Shown here: one piece after another, positions 1 to 11,693 of the stretch
Position numbering within the stretch: the first letter of the stretch is position 1
Layout of the letters: the number at the start of each line of letters is the position of its first letter
Assembly (NCBI GenBank): GCA_947179485.1
Contig: OX359250.1
Coordinates: 24,004,654-24,068,653, forward strand
Length of the DNA stretch: 64,000 bases
Reading direction: 5' to 3'
From: Allacma fusca
Lineage: Eukaryota; Arthropoda; Collembola; Symphypleona; Sminthuridae
Translations under genes and position numbers: made by a program
The notes under the pieces: generated by a model
What the model saw: only the letters and a program-made list of their open reading frames with translations
What the model was told of the DNA's origin: nothing
Databases searched by the model: none

Positions 1-1060
1 GAAACTGCAATTCGAAACTGCAATTTGAAACTTCAATTTGAAACTGCAATTTGAAACTGCAATTTGAAACTGCAATTTGAAACTGCAATTTGAAACTTCA
101 ATTTGAAACTGCAATTTGAAACTGCAATTTGAAACTGCAATTTGAAACTGCAATTTGAAACTGCAATTTGAAACCGCAATTTGAAACTTCAATTTGAAAC
201 TGCAATTTGAAACTGCAATTTGAAACTGCAATTTGAAACTGCAATTTGAATTACAATTTGAAACTGCAATTTGAAACTTCAATTTGAAACTGCAATTTGA
301 AACTGCAATTTGAAACTGCAATTTGAAACCGCAATTTGAAACTTCAATTTGAAACTGCAATTTGAAACTGCAATTTGAAACTGCAATTTGAAACTGCAAT
401 TTGAATTACAATTTGAAACTGCAATTTGAAACTGCAATTTGAAACTTCAATTTGAATTACAATTTGAAACTGCAATTTGAAACTGCAATTTGAAACTGCA
501 ATTTGAAACTGCAATTTGAAACTGCAATTTGAAACTTCAATTTGAAACTTCAATTTGAAACTGCAATTTGAAACTTCAATTTGAGTTACAATTTGAAACT
601 TCAATTTGAAACTGCAATTTGAAACCGCAATTTGAAACTTCAATTTGAAACTGCAATTTGAAATTTCAATTTGAATTACAATTTGAAACTGTAATTTCAA
701 ACTGCAATTTGAAACTGCAATTTGAAACTGCAATTTGAAACTGCAATTTGAAACTGCAATTTGAAACTGCAATTTGAAACTTCAATTTGAAACTGCAATT
801 TGAAACTGCAATTTGAAACCGCAATTTGAAACTGCAATTTGAAACTGCAATTTGAAACTGCAATTTGAAACTTCAATTTGAAACTGCAATTTGAATTACA
901 ATTTGAATTACAATTTGAAACTGCAATTTGAAACTGCAATTTGAAATTGCAATTTAAAACTGCAATTTGAAACTGCAATTTGAATTACAATTTGAAACTT
1001 CAATTTCAAACTGCAATTTGAAACTGCAATTTGAATTACAATTTAAAACTTCAATCTGAA
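1..1060 (+). repeat. Higher-order segment, copy 1 of a 1732-bp-period duplication
   Basis: Marker monomers here reappear 1732 bp downstream in the same order. Examples are the TTCG junction at 11 (and 1743), GAAACCG near 170 (and 1902), GAAACCG at 621 (and 2353), and the CAATCT monomer at 1052 (and 2784). The copies are not identical: GAAACCG near 816 is GAAACTG in copy 2. The segment is cut by the window start, so its true left edge is unknown. Confidence 0.85.
893..1057 (+). repeat. Early-form 165-bp cassette
   Basis: The order is Y-Y-C-C-P then AAAACTGCAATTT, C, Y, T, a CAAACTGCAATTT monomer, C, Y and a T* that begins with A instead of G. Compared with the later form, one T is replaced by C-type monomers while the total length of 165 bp is kept. 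This version occurs only in the first 4.1 kb (here, at 2625 and, extended, at 3893). Confidence 0.85.
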
Positions 1061-1161
1061 ACTTCAATTTGAAACTTCAATTTGAAACTGCAATTTGAAA
1101 CTGCAATTTGAAACTGCAATTTGAAACTGCAATTTGAAACTGCAATTTGAAACTTCAATTT

Positions 1162-1499
1162 GAAACTGCAATTTGAAACTGCAATTTGAAACTGCAATTT
1201 GAAACTGCAATTTGAAACTGCAATTTGAAACTGCAATTTGAAACTGCAATTTGAAACTGCAATTTGAAACTGCAATTTGAAACTGCAATTTGAAACTGCA
1301 ATTTGAAACTGCAATTTGAAACTGCAATTTGAAACTGCAATTTGAAACTGCAATTTGAAACTGCAATTTGAAACTGCAATTTGAAACTGCAATTTGAAAC
1401 TGCAATTTGAAACTGCAATTTGAAACTGCAATTTGAAACTGCAATTTGAAACTGCAATTTGAAACTGCAATTTGAAACTGCAATTTGAAACTGCAATTT
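1162..1499 (+). repeat. Pure run of 26 consensus monomers
   Basis: Twenty-six consecutive exact copies of the consensus lie between two T monomers. It separates the early cassette from the second duplication copy. Such runs point to recent local homogenisation. Confidence 0.9.
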
Positions 1500-1732
1500 G
1501 AAACTTCAATTTGAAACTGCAATTTGAAACTGCAATTTGAAACTTCAATTTCAAACTGCAATTTGAAACTGCAATTTGAATTACAATTTGAAACTTCAAT
1601 CTGAAACTTCAATTTGAAACTTCAATTTGAAACTGCAATTTGAAACTGCAATTTGAAACTGCTATTTGAAACTGCAATTTGAAACTTCAATTTGAAACTG
1701 CAATTTGAAACTGCAATTTGAAACTGCAATTT

Positions 1733-2792
1733 GAAACTGCAATTCGAAACTGCAATTTGAAACTTCAATTTGAAACTGCAATTTGAAACTGCAATTTGAA
1801 ACTGCAATTTGAAACTGCAATTTGAAACTTCAATTTGAAACTGCAATTTGAAACTGCAATTTGAAACTGCAATTTGAAACTGCAATTTGAAACTGCAATT
1901 TGAAACCGCAATTTGAAACTTCAATTTGAAACTGCAATTTGAAACTGCAATTTGAAACTGCAATTTGAAACTGCAATTTGAATTACAATTTGAAACTGCA
2001 ATTTGAAACTTCAATTTGAAACTGCAATTTGAAACTGCAATTTGAAACTGCAATTTGAAACCGCAATTTGAAACTTCAATTTGAAACTGCAATTTGAAAC
2101 TGCAATTTGAAACTGCAATTTGAAACTGCAATTTGAATTACAATTTGAAACTGCAATTTGAAACTGCAATTTGAAACTTCAATTTGAATTACAATTTGAA
2201 ACTGCAATTTGAAACTGCAATTTGAAACTGCAATTTGAAACTGCAATTTGAAACTGCAATTTGAAACTTCAATTTGAAACTTCAATTTGAAACTGCAATT
2301 TGAAACTTCAATTTGAGTTACAATTTGAAACTTCAATTTGAAACTGCAATTTGAAACCGCAATTTGAAACTTCAATTTGAAACTGCAATTTGAAATTTCA
2401 ATTTGAATTACAATTTGAAACTGTAATTTCAAACTGCAATTTGAAACTGCAATTTGAAACTGCAATTTGAAACTGCAATTTGAAACTGCAATTTGAAACT
2501 GCAATTTGAAACTTCAATTTGAAACTGCAATTTGAAACTGCAATTTGAAACTGCAATTTGAAACTGCAATTTGAAACTGCAATTTGAAACTGCAATTTGA
2601 AACTTCAATTTGAAACTGCAATTTGAATTACAATTTGAATTACAATTTGAAACTGCAATTTGAAACTGCAATTTGAAATTGCAATTTAAAACTGCAATTT
2701 TAAACTGCAATTTGAATTACAATTTGAAACTTCAATTTCAAACTGCAATTTGAAACTGCAATTTGAATTACAATTTAAAACTTCAATCTGAA
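1733..2792 (+). repeat. Higher-order segment, copy 2 of the 1732-bp-period duplication
   Basis: It matches 1-1060 monomer for monomer at the markers compared. Differences seen are C to T near 2552 (GAAACCG lost) and G to T at 2701 (TAAACTG instead of GAAACTG). It contains GAGTTACAATTT near 2314, a one-base variant of Y that is also at about 582 in copy 1. Confidence 0.85.
2625..2789 (+). repeat. Early-form 165-bp cassette, second copy
   Basis: It lies 1732 bp after the cassette at 893 with the same monomer order. It is told apart by the TAAACTG monomer at 2701. Confidence 0.85.
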
Positions 2793-3649
2793 ACTTCAAT
2801 TTGAAACTGCAATTTGAAACTGCAATTTGAAACTGCAATTTGAAACTGCAATTTGAAACTTCAATTTGAAACTGCAATTTGAAACTGCAATTTGAAACTG
2901 CAATTTGAAACTGCAATTTGAAACTGCAATTTGAAACTGCAATTTGAAACTGCAATTTGAAACTGCAATTTGAAACTGCAATTTGAAACTGCAATTTGAA
3001 ACTGCAATTTGAAACTGCAATTTGAAACTGCAATTTGAAACTGATATTTGAAACTGCAATTTGAAACTGCAATTTGAAACTGCAATTTGAAACTGCAATT
3101 TGAAACTGCAATTTGAAACTGCAATTACAAACTGCAATTTGAAACTGCAATTTGAAATTGCAATTTGAAACTGCAATTTGAAACTGCAATTTGAAACTGC
3201 AATTTGAAACTGCAATTTGAAACTGCAATTTGAAACTGCAATTTGAAACTGCAATTTGAAACTGCAATTTGAAACTGCAATTTGAAACTGCAATTTGAAA
3301 CTGCAATTTGAAACTGCAATTTGAAACTGCAATTCGAAACTGCAATTTGAAACTGCAATTTGAAACTGCAATTTGAAACTGCAATTTGAAACTTCAATTT
3401 GAAACCGCAATTTGAAACTGCAATTTGAAACTTCAATTTGAAACTTCAATTTGAAACTGCATTTTGAAACTTCAATTTGAAACTGCAATTTGAATAACAA
3501 TTTGAAACTTCAATTTGAAACTGCAATTTGTAACTGCAATTTGAAACTGCATTTTGAAACTGCAATTTGAAACTGCAATTTGAAACTGCAATTTGAAACT
3601 TCAATTTGAAACTGCAATTTGGAACTGCAATTTGAAACTGCAATTTGAA

Positions 3650-4107
3650 ACTGCAATTTGAAATTTCAATTTGAATTACAATTTGAAACTGTAATTTCAA
3701 ACTGCAATTTGAAACTGCAATTTGAAACTGCAATTTGAAACTGCAATTTGAAACTGCAATTTGAAACTGCAATTTGAAACTTCAATTTGAAACTGCAATT
3801 TGAAACTGCAATTTGAAACTGCAATTTGAAACTGCAATTTGAAACTGCAATTTGAAACTGCAATTTGAAACTTCAATTTGAAACTGCAATTTGAATTACA
3901 ATTTGAATTACAATTTGAATTACAATTTGAAACTGCAATTTGAAACTGCAATTTGAAATTGCAATTTAAAACTGCAATTTGAAACTGCAATTTGAATTAC
4001 AATTTGAAACTGCAATTTGAAACTGCAATTTGAATTACAATTTGAAACTTCAATTTCAAACTGCAATTTGAAACTGCAATTTGAATTACAATTTAAAACT
4101 TCAATCT
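3650..4107 (+). repeat. Third, expanded partial copy of the early cassette segment
   Basis: From about 3660 to 3890 it matches copy 2 at an offset of 1268 bp. From 3893 the cassette is longer by 50 bp: a third Y has been added to the Y-Y pair (12 bp) and a Y-C-C block (38 bp) has been duplicated, so the final T* lies at 4102 instead of 4052. This records small in-register duplications inside the cassette. Confidence 0.8.
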
Positions 4108-4315
4108 GAAACTTCAATTTGAAACTTCAATTTGAAACTGCAATTTGAAACTGCAATTTGAAACTGCAATTTGAAACTGCAATTTGAAACTGCAATTTGA
4201 AACTGCAATTTGAAACTGCAATTTGAAACTGCAATTTGAAACTGCAATTTGAAACTGCAATTTGAAACTGCAATTTGAAACTTCAATTTGAAACTGCAAT
4301 TTGAAACTTCAATTT

Positions 4316-4456
4316 GAATTACAATTTGAATTACAATTTGAAACTGCAATTTGAAACTGCAATTTGAAACTTCAATTTGAAACTGCAATTTGAAACTGCA
4401 ATTTGAAACTGCAATTTGAAACTTCAATTTGAAACTGCAATTTGAAACTTCAATTT
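4316..4456 (+). repeat. Half-cassette with a Y-Y pair
   Basis: A Y-Y pair at 4316 is followed by C, T and C monomers and leads straight into the full cassette at 4457. The same half-plus-full arrangement appears at 41512/41614, 43099/43201 and 47802/47904. Confidence 0.75.
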
Positions 4457-4621
4457 GAATTACAATTTGAATTACAATTTGAAACTGCAATTTGAAACTG
4501 CAATTTGAAATTGCAATTTGAAACTGCAATTTGAAACTGCAATTTGAATTACAATTTGAAACTTCAATTTGAAACTACAATTTGAAACTTCAATTTGAAT
4601 TACAATTTGAAACTTCAATCT
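4457..4621 (+). repeat. 165-bp cassette, A type
   Basis: Order Y-Y-C-C-P-C-C-Y-T-A-T-Y-T*. The A monomer (GAAACTACAATTT, about 4571) replaces C between the two T monomers. This A form is shared only by the cassettes at 6937, 8270, 8901 and 57818 and by half-cassettes near 9937 and 10845. Confidence 0.9.
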
Positions 4622-4959
4622 GAAACTTCAATTTGAAACTGCAATTTGAAACTGCAATTTGAAACTGCAATTTGAAACTGCAATTTGAAACTGCAATTTG
4701 AAACTGCAATTTGAAACTGCAATTTGAAACTGCAATTTGAAACTGCAATTTGAAACTGCAATTTGAAACTGCAATTTGAAACTGCAATTTGAAACTGCAA
4801 TTTGAAACTGCAATTTGAAACTGCAATTTGAAACTGCAATTTGAAACTGCAATTTGAAACTGCAATTTGAAACTGCAATTTGAAACTGCAATTTGAAACT
4901 GCAATTTGAAACTGCAATTTGAAACTGCAATTTGAAACTGCAATTTGAAACTGCAATTT

Positions 4960-6717
4960 GAATGCAATTTGAAACTTCAATTTGAAACTGCAATTTGAAA
5001 CTGCAATTTGAAACTGCAATTTGAAACTTCAATTTGAAACTGCAATTTGAAACTGCAATTTGAAACTGCAATTTGAAACTTCAATTTGAAACTGCAATTT
5101 GAAACTGCAATTTGAAGCTTAAATTTGAAACTGCAATTTGAAACTGCAATTTGAAACTGCAATTTGAAACTGCAATTTGAAACTGCAATTTGAAACTGCA
5201 ATTTGAAACTGCAATTTGAAACTGCAATTTGAAACTGCAATTTGAAACTGCAATTTGAAACTGCAATTTGAAACTGCAATTCGAAACTGCAATTTGAAAC
5301 TGCAATTTGAAACTGCAATTTGAAACTGCAATTTGAAACTGCAATTTGAAACTGCAATTTGAAACTGCAATTTGAAACTGCAATTTGAAACTGCAATTTG
5401 AAACTGCAATTTGAAACTGCAATTTGAAACTGCAATTTGAAACTGCAATTCGAAACTGCAATTTAAAACTGCAATTTGAAACTGCAATTTGAAACTGCAA
5501 TTTGAAACTGCAATTTGAAACTGCAATTTGAAACTGCAATTTGAAACTGCAATTTGAAACTGCAATTTGAAACTGCAATTTGAATGCAATTTGAAACTTC
5601 AATTTGAAACTGCAATTTGAAACTGCAATTTGAAACTGCAATTTGAAACTTCAATTTGAAACTGCAATTTGAAACTGCAATTTGAAACTGCAATTTGAAA
5701 CTTCAATTTGAAACTGCAATTTGAAACTGCAATTTGAAGCTTAAATTTGAAACTGCAATTTGAAACTGCAATTTGAAACTGCAATTTGAAACTGCAATTT
5801 GAAACTGCAATTTGAAACTGCAATTTGAAACTGCAATTTGAAACTGCAATTTGAAACTGCAATTTGAAACTGCAATTTGAAACTGCAATTTGAAACTGCA
5901 ATTCGAAACTGCAATTTAAAACTGCAATTTGAAACTGCAATTTGAAACTGCAATTTGAAACTGCAATTTGAAACTGCAATTTGAAACTGCAATTTGAAAC
6001 TGCAATTTGAAACTGCAATTTGAAACTGCAATTTGAATGCAATTTGAAACTTCAATTTGAAACTGCAATTTGAAACTGCAATTTGAAACTGCAATTTGAA
6101 ACTTCAATTTGAAACTGCAATTTGAAACTGCAATTTGAAACTGCAATTTGAAACTTCAATTTGAAACTGCAATTTGAAACTGCAATTTGAAGCTTAAATT
6201 TGAAACTGCAATTTGAAACTGCAATTTGAAACTGCAATTTGAAACTGCAATTTGAAACTGCAATTTGAAACTGCAATTTGAAACTGCAATTTGAAACTGC
6301 AATTTGAAACTGCAATTTGAAACTGCAATTTGAAACTGCAATTTGAAACTGCAATTTGAAACTGCAATTTGAAACTGCAATTTGAAACTGCAATTTGAAA
6401 CTGCAATTTGAAACTGCAATTTGAAACTGCAATTTGAAACTGCAATTTGAAACTGCAATTTGAATGCAATTTGAAACTTCAATTTGAAACTGCAATTTGA
6501 AACTGCAATTTGAAACTGCAATTTGAAACTTCAATTTGAAACTGCAATTTGAAACTGCAATTTGAAACTGCAATTTGAAACTGCAATTTGAAACTGCAAT
6601 TTGAAACTGCAATTTGAAACTGCAATTTGAAACTTCAATTTGAAACTGCAATTTGAAACTTCAATTTGAATTACAATTTGAATTACAATTTGAAACTGCA
6701 ATTTGAAACTGCAATTT
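4960..6717 (+). repeat. Tandem HindIII/S-marked higher-order repeat
   Basis: The 11-bp monomer S begins at 4960, 5582, 6035 and 6462, with the next S at 6718. The successive unit lengths are 622, 453, 427 and 256 bp. The HindIII-containing monomer H lies 154 bp after the first three S monomers (HindIII sites at 5115, 5737 and 6190) and is missing from the fourth unit. X junctions followed by a monomer starting with A (AAAACTG) recur at about 5450 and 5903. The units therefore share an ordered marker set and differ by whole numbers of monomers, as expected from unequal exchange. Confidence 0.88.
6668..6717 (+). repeat. Y-Y pair fused to an S monomer
   Basis: A Y-Y pair followed by two C monomers ends directly at the 11-bp S monomer at 6718. 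The cassette is cut after its first four monomers, which marks a recombination junction between the cassette family and the S/H family. Confidence 0.7.
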
Positions 6718-6936
6718 GAATGCAATTTGAAACTTCAATTTGAAACTGCAATTTGAAACTGCAATTTGAAACTGCAATTTGAAACTTCAATTTGAAACTG
6801 CAATTTGAAACTGCAATTTGAAACTGCAATTTGAAACTTCAATTTGAAACTGCAATTTGAAACTGCAATTTGAAACTGCAATTTGAAACTGCAATTTGAA
6901 ACTTCAATTTGAAACTGCAATTTGAAACTTCAATTT

Positions 6937-7101
6937 GAATTACAATTTGAATTACAATTTGAAACTGCAATTTGAAACTGCAATTTGAAATTGCAATTTG
7001 AAACTGCAATTTGAAACTGCAATTTGAATTACAATTTGAAACTTCAATTTGAAACTACAATTTGAAACTTCAATTTGAATTACAATTTGAAACTTCAATC
7101 T
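6937..7101 (+). repeat. 165-bp cassette, A type
   Basis: Full cassette with GAAACTACAATTT near 7052. The T* here is followed directly by C, not by the usual T, so the downstream flank comes from a different junction. Confidence 0.9.
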
Positions 7102-7504
7102 GAAACTGCAATTTGAAACTGCAATTTGAAACTGCAATTTGAAACTGCAATTTGAAACTGCAATTTGAAACTGCAATTTGAAACTGCAATTTGAAACTGC
7201 AATTTGAAACTGCAATTTGAAACTGCAATTTGAAACTGCAATTTGAAACTGCAATTTGAAACTGCAATTTGAAACTGCAATTTGAAACTGCAATTTGAAA
7301 CTGCAATTTGAAACTGCAATTTGAAACTGCAATTTGAAACTGCAATTTGAAACTGCAATTTGAAACTGCAATTTGAAACTGCAATTTGAAACTGCAATTT
7401 GAAACTGCAATTTGAAACTGCAATTTGAAACTGCAATTTGAAACTGCAATTTGAAACTGCAATTTGAAACTGCAATTTGAAACTGCAATTTGAAACTGCA
7501 ATTT

Positions 7505-7517
7505 GAAGCTTAAATTT
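7505..7517 (+). repeat. Isolated HindIII-type monomer H
   Basis: GAAGCTTAAATTT with an AAGCTT site at 7506. It sits in a long run of consensus monomers, away from any S monomer, unlike the three copies at 5.1-6.2 kb. Another isolated copy is at 59526. Confidence 0.9.
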
Positions 7518-7885
7518 GAAACTGCAATTTGAAACTGCAATTTGAAACTGCAATTTGAAACTGCAATTTGAAACTGCAATTTGAAACTGCAATTTGAAAC
7601 TGCAATTTGAAACTGCAATTTGAAACTGCAATTTGAAACTGCAATTTGAAACTGCAATTTGAAACTGCAATTTGAAACTGCAATTTGAAACTGCAATTTG
7701 AAACTGCAATTTGAAACTGCAATTTGAAACTGCAATTCGAAACTGCAATTTGAAACTGCAATTTGAAACTGCAATTTGAAACTGCAATTTGAAACTGCAA
7801 TTTGAAACTGCAATTTGAAACTGCAATTTGAAACTGCAATTTGAAACTGCAATTTGAAACTGCAATTTGAAACTGCAATTCGAAA

Positions 7886-7911
7886 CTGCAATTTAAAACT
7901 GCAGTTTGAAA
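7886..7911 (+). repeat. X-type junction with a unique CTGCAG-containing monomer
   Basis: The variant AAAACTGCAGTTT creates the only CTGCAG (PstI) site I see in the window, at 7899-7904. The change turns AAACTGCAATTT into the perfect 12-bp palindrome AAACTGCAGTTT. It lies just after a TTCG junction, the same setting as the marker pairs at 5450 and 5903. Confidence 0.8.
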
Positions 7912-8063
7912 CTGCAATTTGAAACTGCAATTTGAAACTGCAATTTGAAACTGCAATTTGAAACTGCAATTTGAAACTGCAATTTGAAACTGCAATTTGA
8001 AACTGCAATTTGAAACTGCAATTTGAAACTGCAATTTGAAACTGCAATTTGAAACTGCAATTT

Positions 8064-8074
8064 GAATGCAATTT
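8064..8074 (+). repeat. 11-bp S monomer preceding a cassette
   Basis: S lies 206 bp upstream of the cassette at 8270. The same S-to-cassette distance is found for S at 8695 and the cassette at 8901, so S plus cassette forms a 631-bp repeat unit here. Confidence 0.85.
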
Positions 8075-8269
8075 GAAACTTCAATTTGAAACTGCAATTT
8101 GAAACTGCAATTTGAAACTGCAATTTGAAACTTCAATTTGAAACTGCAATTTGAAACTGCAATTTGAAACTGCAATTTGAAACTTCAATTTGAAACTGCA
8201 ATTTGAAACTGCAATTTGAAACTGCAATTTGAAACTTCAATTTGAAACTGCAATTTGAAACTTCAATTT

Positions 8270-8434
8270 GAATTACAATTTGAATTACAATTTGAAACTG
8301 CAATTTGAAACTGCAATTTGAAATTGCAATTTGAAACTGCAATTTGAAACTGCAATTTGAATTACAATTTGAAACTTCAATTTGAAACTACAATTTGAAA
8401 CTTCAATTTGAATTACAATTTGAAACTTCAATCT
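8270..8434 (+). repeat. 165-bp cassette, A type
   Basis: First of two cassettes 631 bp apart (8270 and 8901), each with GAAACTACAATTT and each preceded by an S monomer. Confidence 0.9.
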
Positions 8435-8900
8435 GAAACTTCAATTTGAAACTGCAATTTGAAACTGCAATTTGAAACTGCAATTTGAAACTGCAATTTG
8501 AAACTGCAATTTGAAACTGCAATTTGAAACTTCAATTTGAAACTGCAATTTGAAACTGCAATTTGAAACTGCAATTTGAAACTGCAATTTGAAACTGCAA
8601 TTTGAAACTGCAATTTGAAACTGCAATTTGAAACTGCAATTTGAAACTGCAATTTGAAACTGCAATTTGAAACTGCAATTTGAAACTGCAATTTGAATGC
8701 AATTTGAAACTTCAATTTGAAACTGCAATTTGAAACTGCAATTTGAAACTGCAATTTGAAACTTCAATTTGAAACTGCAATTTGAAACTGCAATTTGAAA
8801 CTGCAATTTGAAACTTCAATTTGAAACTGCAATTTGAAACTGCAATTTGAAACTGCAATTTGAAACTTCAATTTGAAACTGCAATTTGAAACTTCAATTT

Positions 8901-9065
8901 GAATTACAATTTGAATTACAATTTGAAACTGCAATTTGAAACTGCAATTTGAAATTGCAATTTGAAACTGCAATTTGAAACTGCAATTTGAATTACAATT
9001 TGAAACTTCAATTTGAAACTACAATTTGAAACTTCAATTTGAATTACAATTTGAAACTTCAATCT
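8901..9065 (+). repeat. 165-bp cassette, A type
   Basis: Second member of the 631-bp pair. Its order matches the copy at 8270, and its T* (CAATCT at 9060) is followed by T. Confidence 0.9.
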
Positions 9066-9479
9066 GAAACTTCAATTTGAAACTGCAATTTGAAACTGCA
9101 ATTTGAAACTGCAATTTGAAACTGCAATTTGAAACTGCAATTTGAAACTTCAATTTGAAACTGCAATTTGAAACTGCAATTTGAAACTGCAATTTGAAAC
9201 TGCAATTTGAAACTGCAATTTGAAACTGCAATTTGAAACTGCAATTTGAAACTGCAATTTGAAACTTCAATTTGAAACTGCAATTTGAAACTGCAATTTG
9301 AAACTGCAATTTGAAACTGCAATTTGAAACTGCAATTTGAAACTGCAATTTGAAACTGCAATTTGAAACTGCAATTTGAAACTGCAATTTGAAACTGCAA
9401 TTTGAAACTGCAATTTGAAACTGCAATTTGAAACTGCAATTTGAAACTGCAATTTGAAACTGCAATTTGAAACTGCAAT

Positions 9480-9990
9480 TTGAATTACAATTTGAAACTT
9501 CAATTTGAAACTGCAATTTGAAACTTCAATTTGAATTACAATTTGAAACTTCAATCTGAAACTTCAATTTGAAACTGCAATTTGAAACTGCAATTTGAAT
9601 GCAATTTGAAACTTCAATTTGAAACTGCAATTTGAAACTGCAATTTGAAACTGCAATTTGAAACTGCAATTTGAAACTGCAATTTGAAACTGCAATTTGA
9701 AACTGCAATTTGAAACTTCAATTTGAAACTGCAATTTGAAACTGCAATTTGAAACTGCAATTTGAAACTGCAATTTGAAACTGCAATTTGAAACTGCAAT
9801 TTGAAACTGCAATTTGAAACTGCAATTTGAAACTGCAATTTGAAACTGCAATTTGAAACTGCAATTTGAAACTGCAATTTGAAACTGCAATTTGAAACTG
9901 CAATTTGAATTACAATTTGAAACTTCAATTTGAAACTACAATTTGAAACTTCAATTTGAATTACAATTTGAAACTTCAATCTGAAACTTC
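9480..9990 (+). repeat. Two half-cassettes lacking the Y-Y pair
   Basis: The right half of the cassette (Y-T-C-T-Y-T* at about 9483-9557, and Y-T-A-T-Y-T* at about 9908-9982) occurs without Y-Y and P. An S monomer is at 9598 between them. Similar right-half blocks end at 1597 and 10886. Confidence 0.8.
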
Positions 9991-10844
9991 AATTTGAAAC
10001 TGCAATTTGAAACTGCAATTTGAAACTGCAATTTGAAACTGCAATTTGAAACTGCAATTTGAAACTGCAATTTGAAACTGCAATTTGAAACTGCAATTTG
10101 AAACTGCAATTTGAAACTGCAATTTGAAACTGCAATTTGAAACTGCAATTTGAAACTGCAATTTGAAACTGCAATTTGAAACTGCAATTTGAAACTGCAA
10201 TTTGAAACTGCAATTTGAAACTGCAATTTGAAACTTCAATTTGAAACTGCAATTTGAAACTGCAATTTGAAACTGCAATTTGAAACTGCAATTTGAAACT
10301 GCAATTTGAAACTGCAATTTGAAACTGCAATTTGAAACTGCAATTTGAAACTGCAATTTGAAACTGCAATTTGAAACTGCAATTTGAAACTGCAATTTGA
10401 AACTGCAATTTGAAACTGCAATTTGAAACTGCAATTTGAAACTGCAATTTGAAACTGCAATTTGAAACTGCAATTTGAAACTTCAATTTGAAACTGCAAT
10501 TTGAAACTGCAATTTGAAACTGTAATTTGAAACTTCAATTTGAAACTGCAATTTGAAACTGCAATTTGAAACTGCAATTTGAAACTTCAATTTGAAACTG
10601 CAATTTGAAACTGCAATTTGAAACTTCAATTTGAAACTGCAATTTGAAACTGCAATTTGAAACTGCAATTTGAAACTGCAATTTGAAACTGCAATTTGAA
10701 ACTGCAATTTGAAACTTCAATTTGAAACTGCAATTTGAAACTGCAATTTGAAACTGCAATTTGAAACTTCAATTTGAAACTGCAATTTGAAACTTCAATT
10801 TGAAACTGCAATTTGAAACTTCAATTTGAAACTTCAATTTGAAA

Positions 10845-10891
10845 CTACAATTTGAAACTTCAATTTGAATTACAATTTGAAACTTCAATCT
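10845..10891 (+). repeat. Right-half cassette, A type
   Basis: A-T-Y-T* with CAATCT at 10886. The flanks are unusually rich in T monomers (about 10.5-11.2 kb), which is why minus-strand open frames are short here. Confidence 0.75.
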
Positions 10892-11242
10892 GAAACTTCA
10901 ATTTGAAACTGCAATTTGAAACTGCAATTTGAAACTGCAATTTGAAACTTCAATTTGAAACTGCAATTTGAAACTTCAATTTGAAACTGCAATTTGAAAC
11001 TGCAATTTGAAACTGCAATTTGAAACTTCAATTTGAAACTTCAATTTGAAACTTCAATTTGAAACTGCAATTTGAAACTGCAATTTGAAACTGCAATTTG
11101 AAACTGCAATTTGAAACTGCAATTTGAAACTGCAATTTGAAACTTCAATTTGAAACTGCAATTTGAAACTGCAATTTGAAACTTCAATTTGAAACTGCAA
11201 TTTGAAACTGCAATTTGAAACTGCAATTTGAAACTTCAATTT

Positions 11243-11407
11243 GAATTACAATTTGAATTACAATTTGAAACTGCAATTTGAAACTGCAATTTGAAATTGC
11301 AATTTGAAACTGCAATTTGAAACTGCAATTTGAATTACAATTTGAAACTTCAATTTGAAACTGCAATTTGAAACTTCAATTTGAATTACAATTTGAAACT
11401 TCAATCT
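11243..11407 (+). repeat. 165-bp cassette, C type
   Basis: First full cassette in which the monomer between the two T monomers is the consensus C. It keeps the CAA form of Y. The same type returns at 60709 and 62642. Confidence 0.9.
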
Positions 11408-11693
11408 GAAACTTCAATTTGAAACTTCAATTTGAAACTGCAATTTGAAACTGCAATTTGAAACTTCAATTTGAAACTGCAATTTGAAACTGCAATTTGA
11501 AACTGCAATTTGAAACTGCAATTTGAAACTGCAATTTGAAACTGCAATTTGAAACTGCAATTTGAAACTGCAATTTGAAACTGCAATTTGAAACTGCAAT
11601 TTGAAACTGCAATTTGAAACTGCAATTTGAAACTGCAATTTGAAACTGCAATTTGAAACTTCAATTTGAAACTGCAATTTGAAACTTCAATTT

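Noticed and set aside
5114-5126. AAGCTT sites as a sign of a cloned vector or restriction junction
   Set aside because: The site lies in a 13-bp variant monomer, recurs at fixed offsets in the units, and has no foreign sequence next to it.
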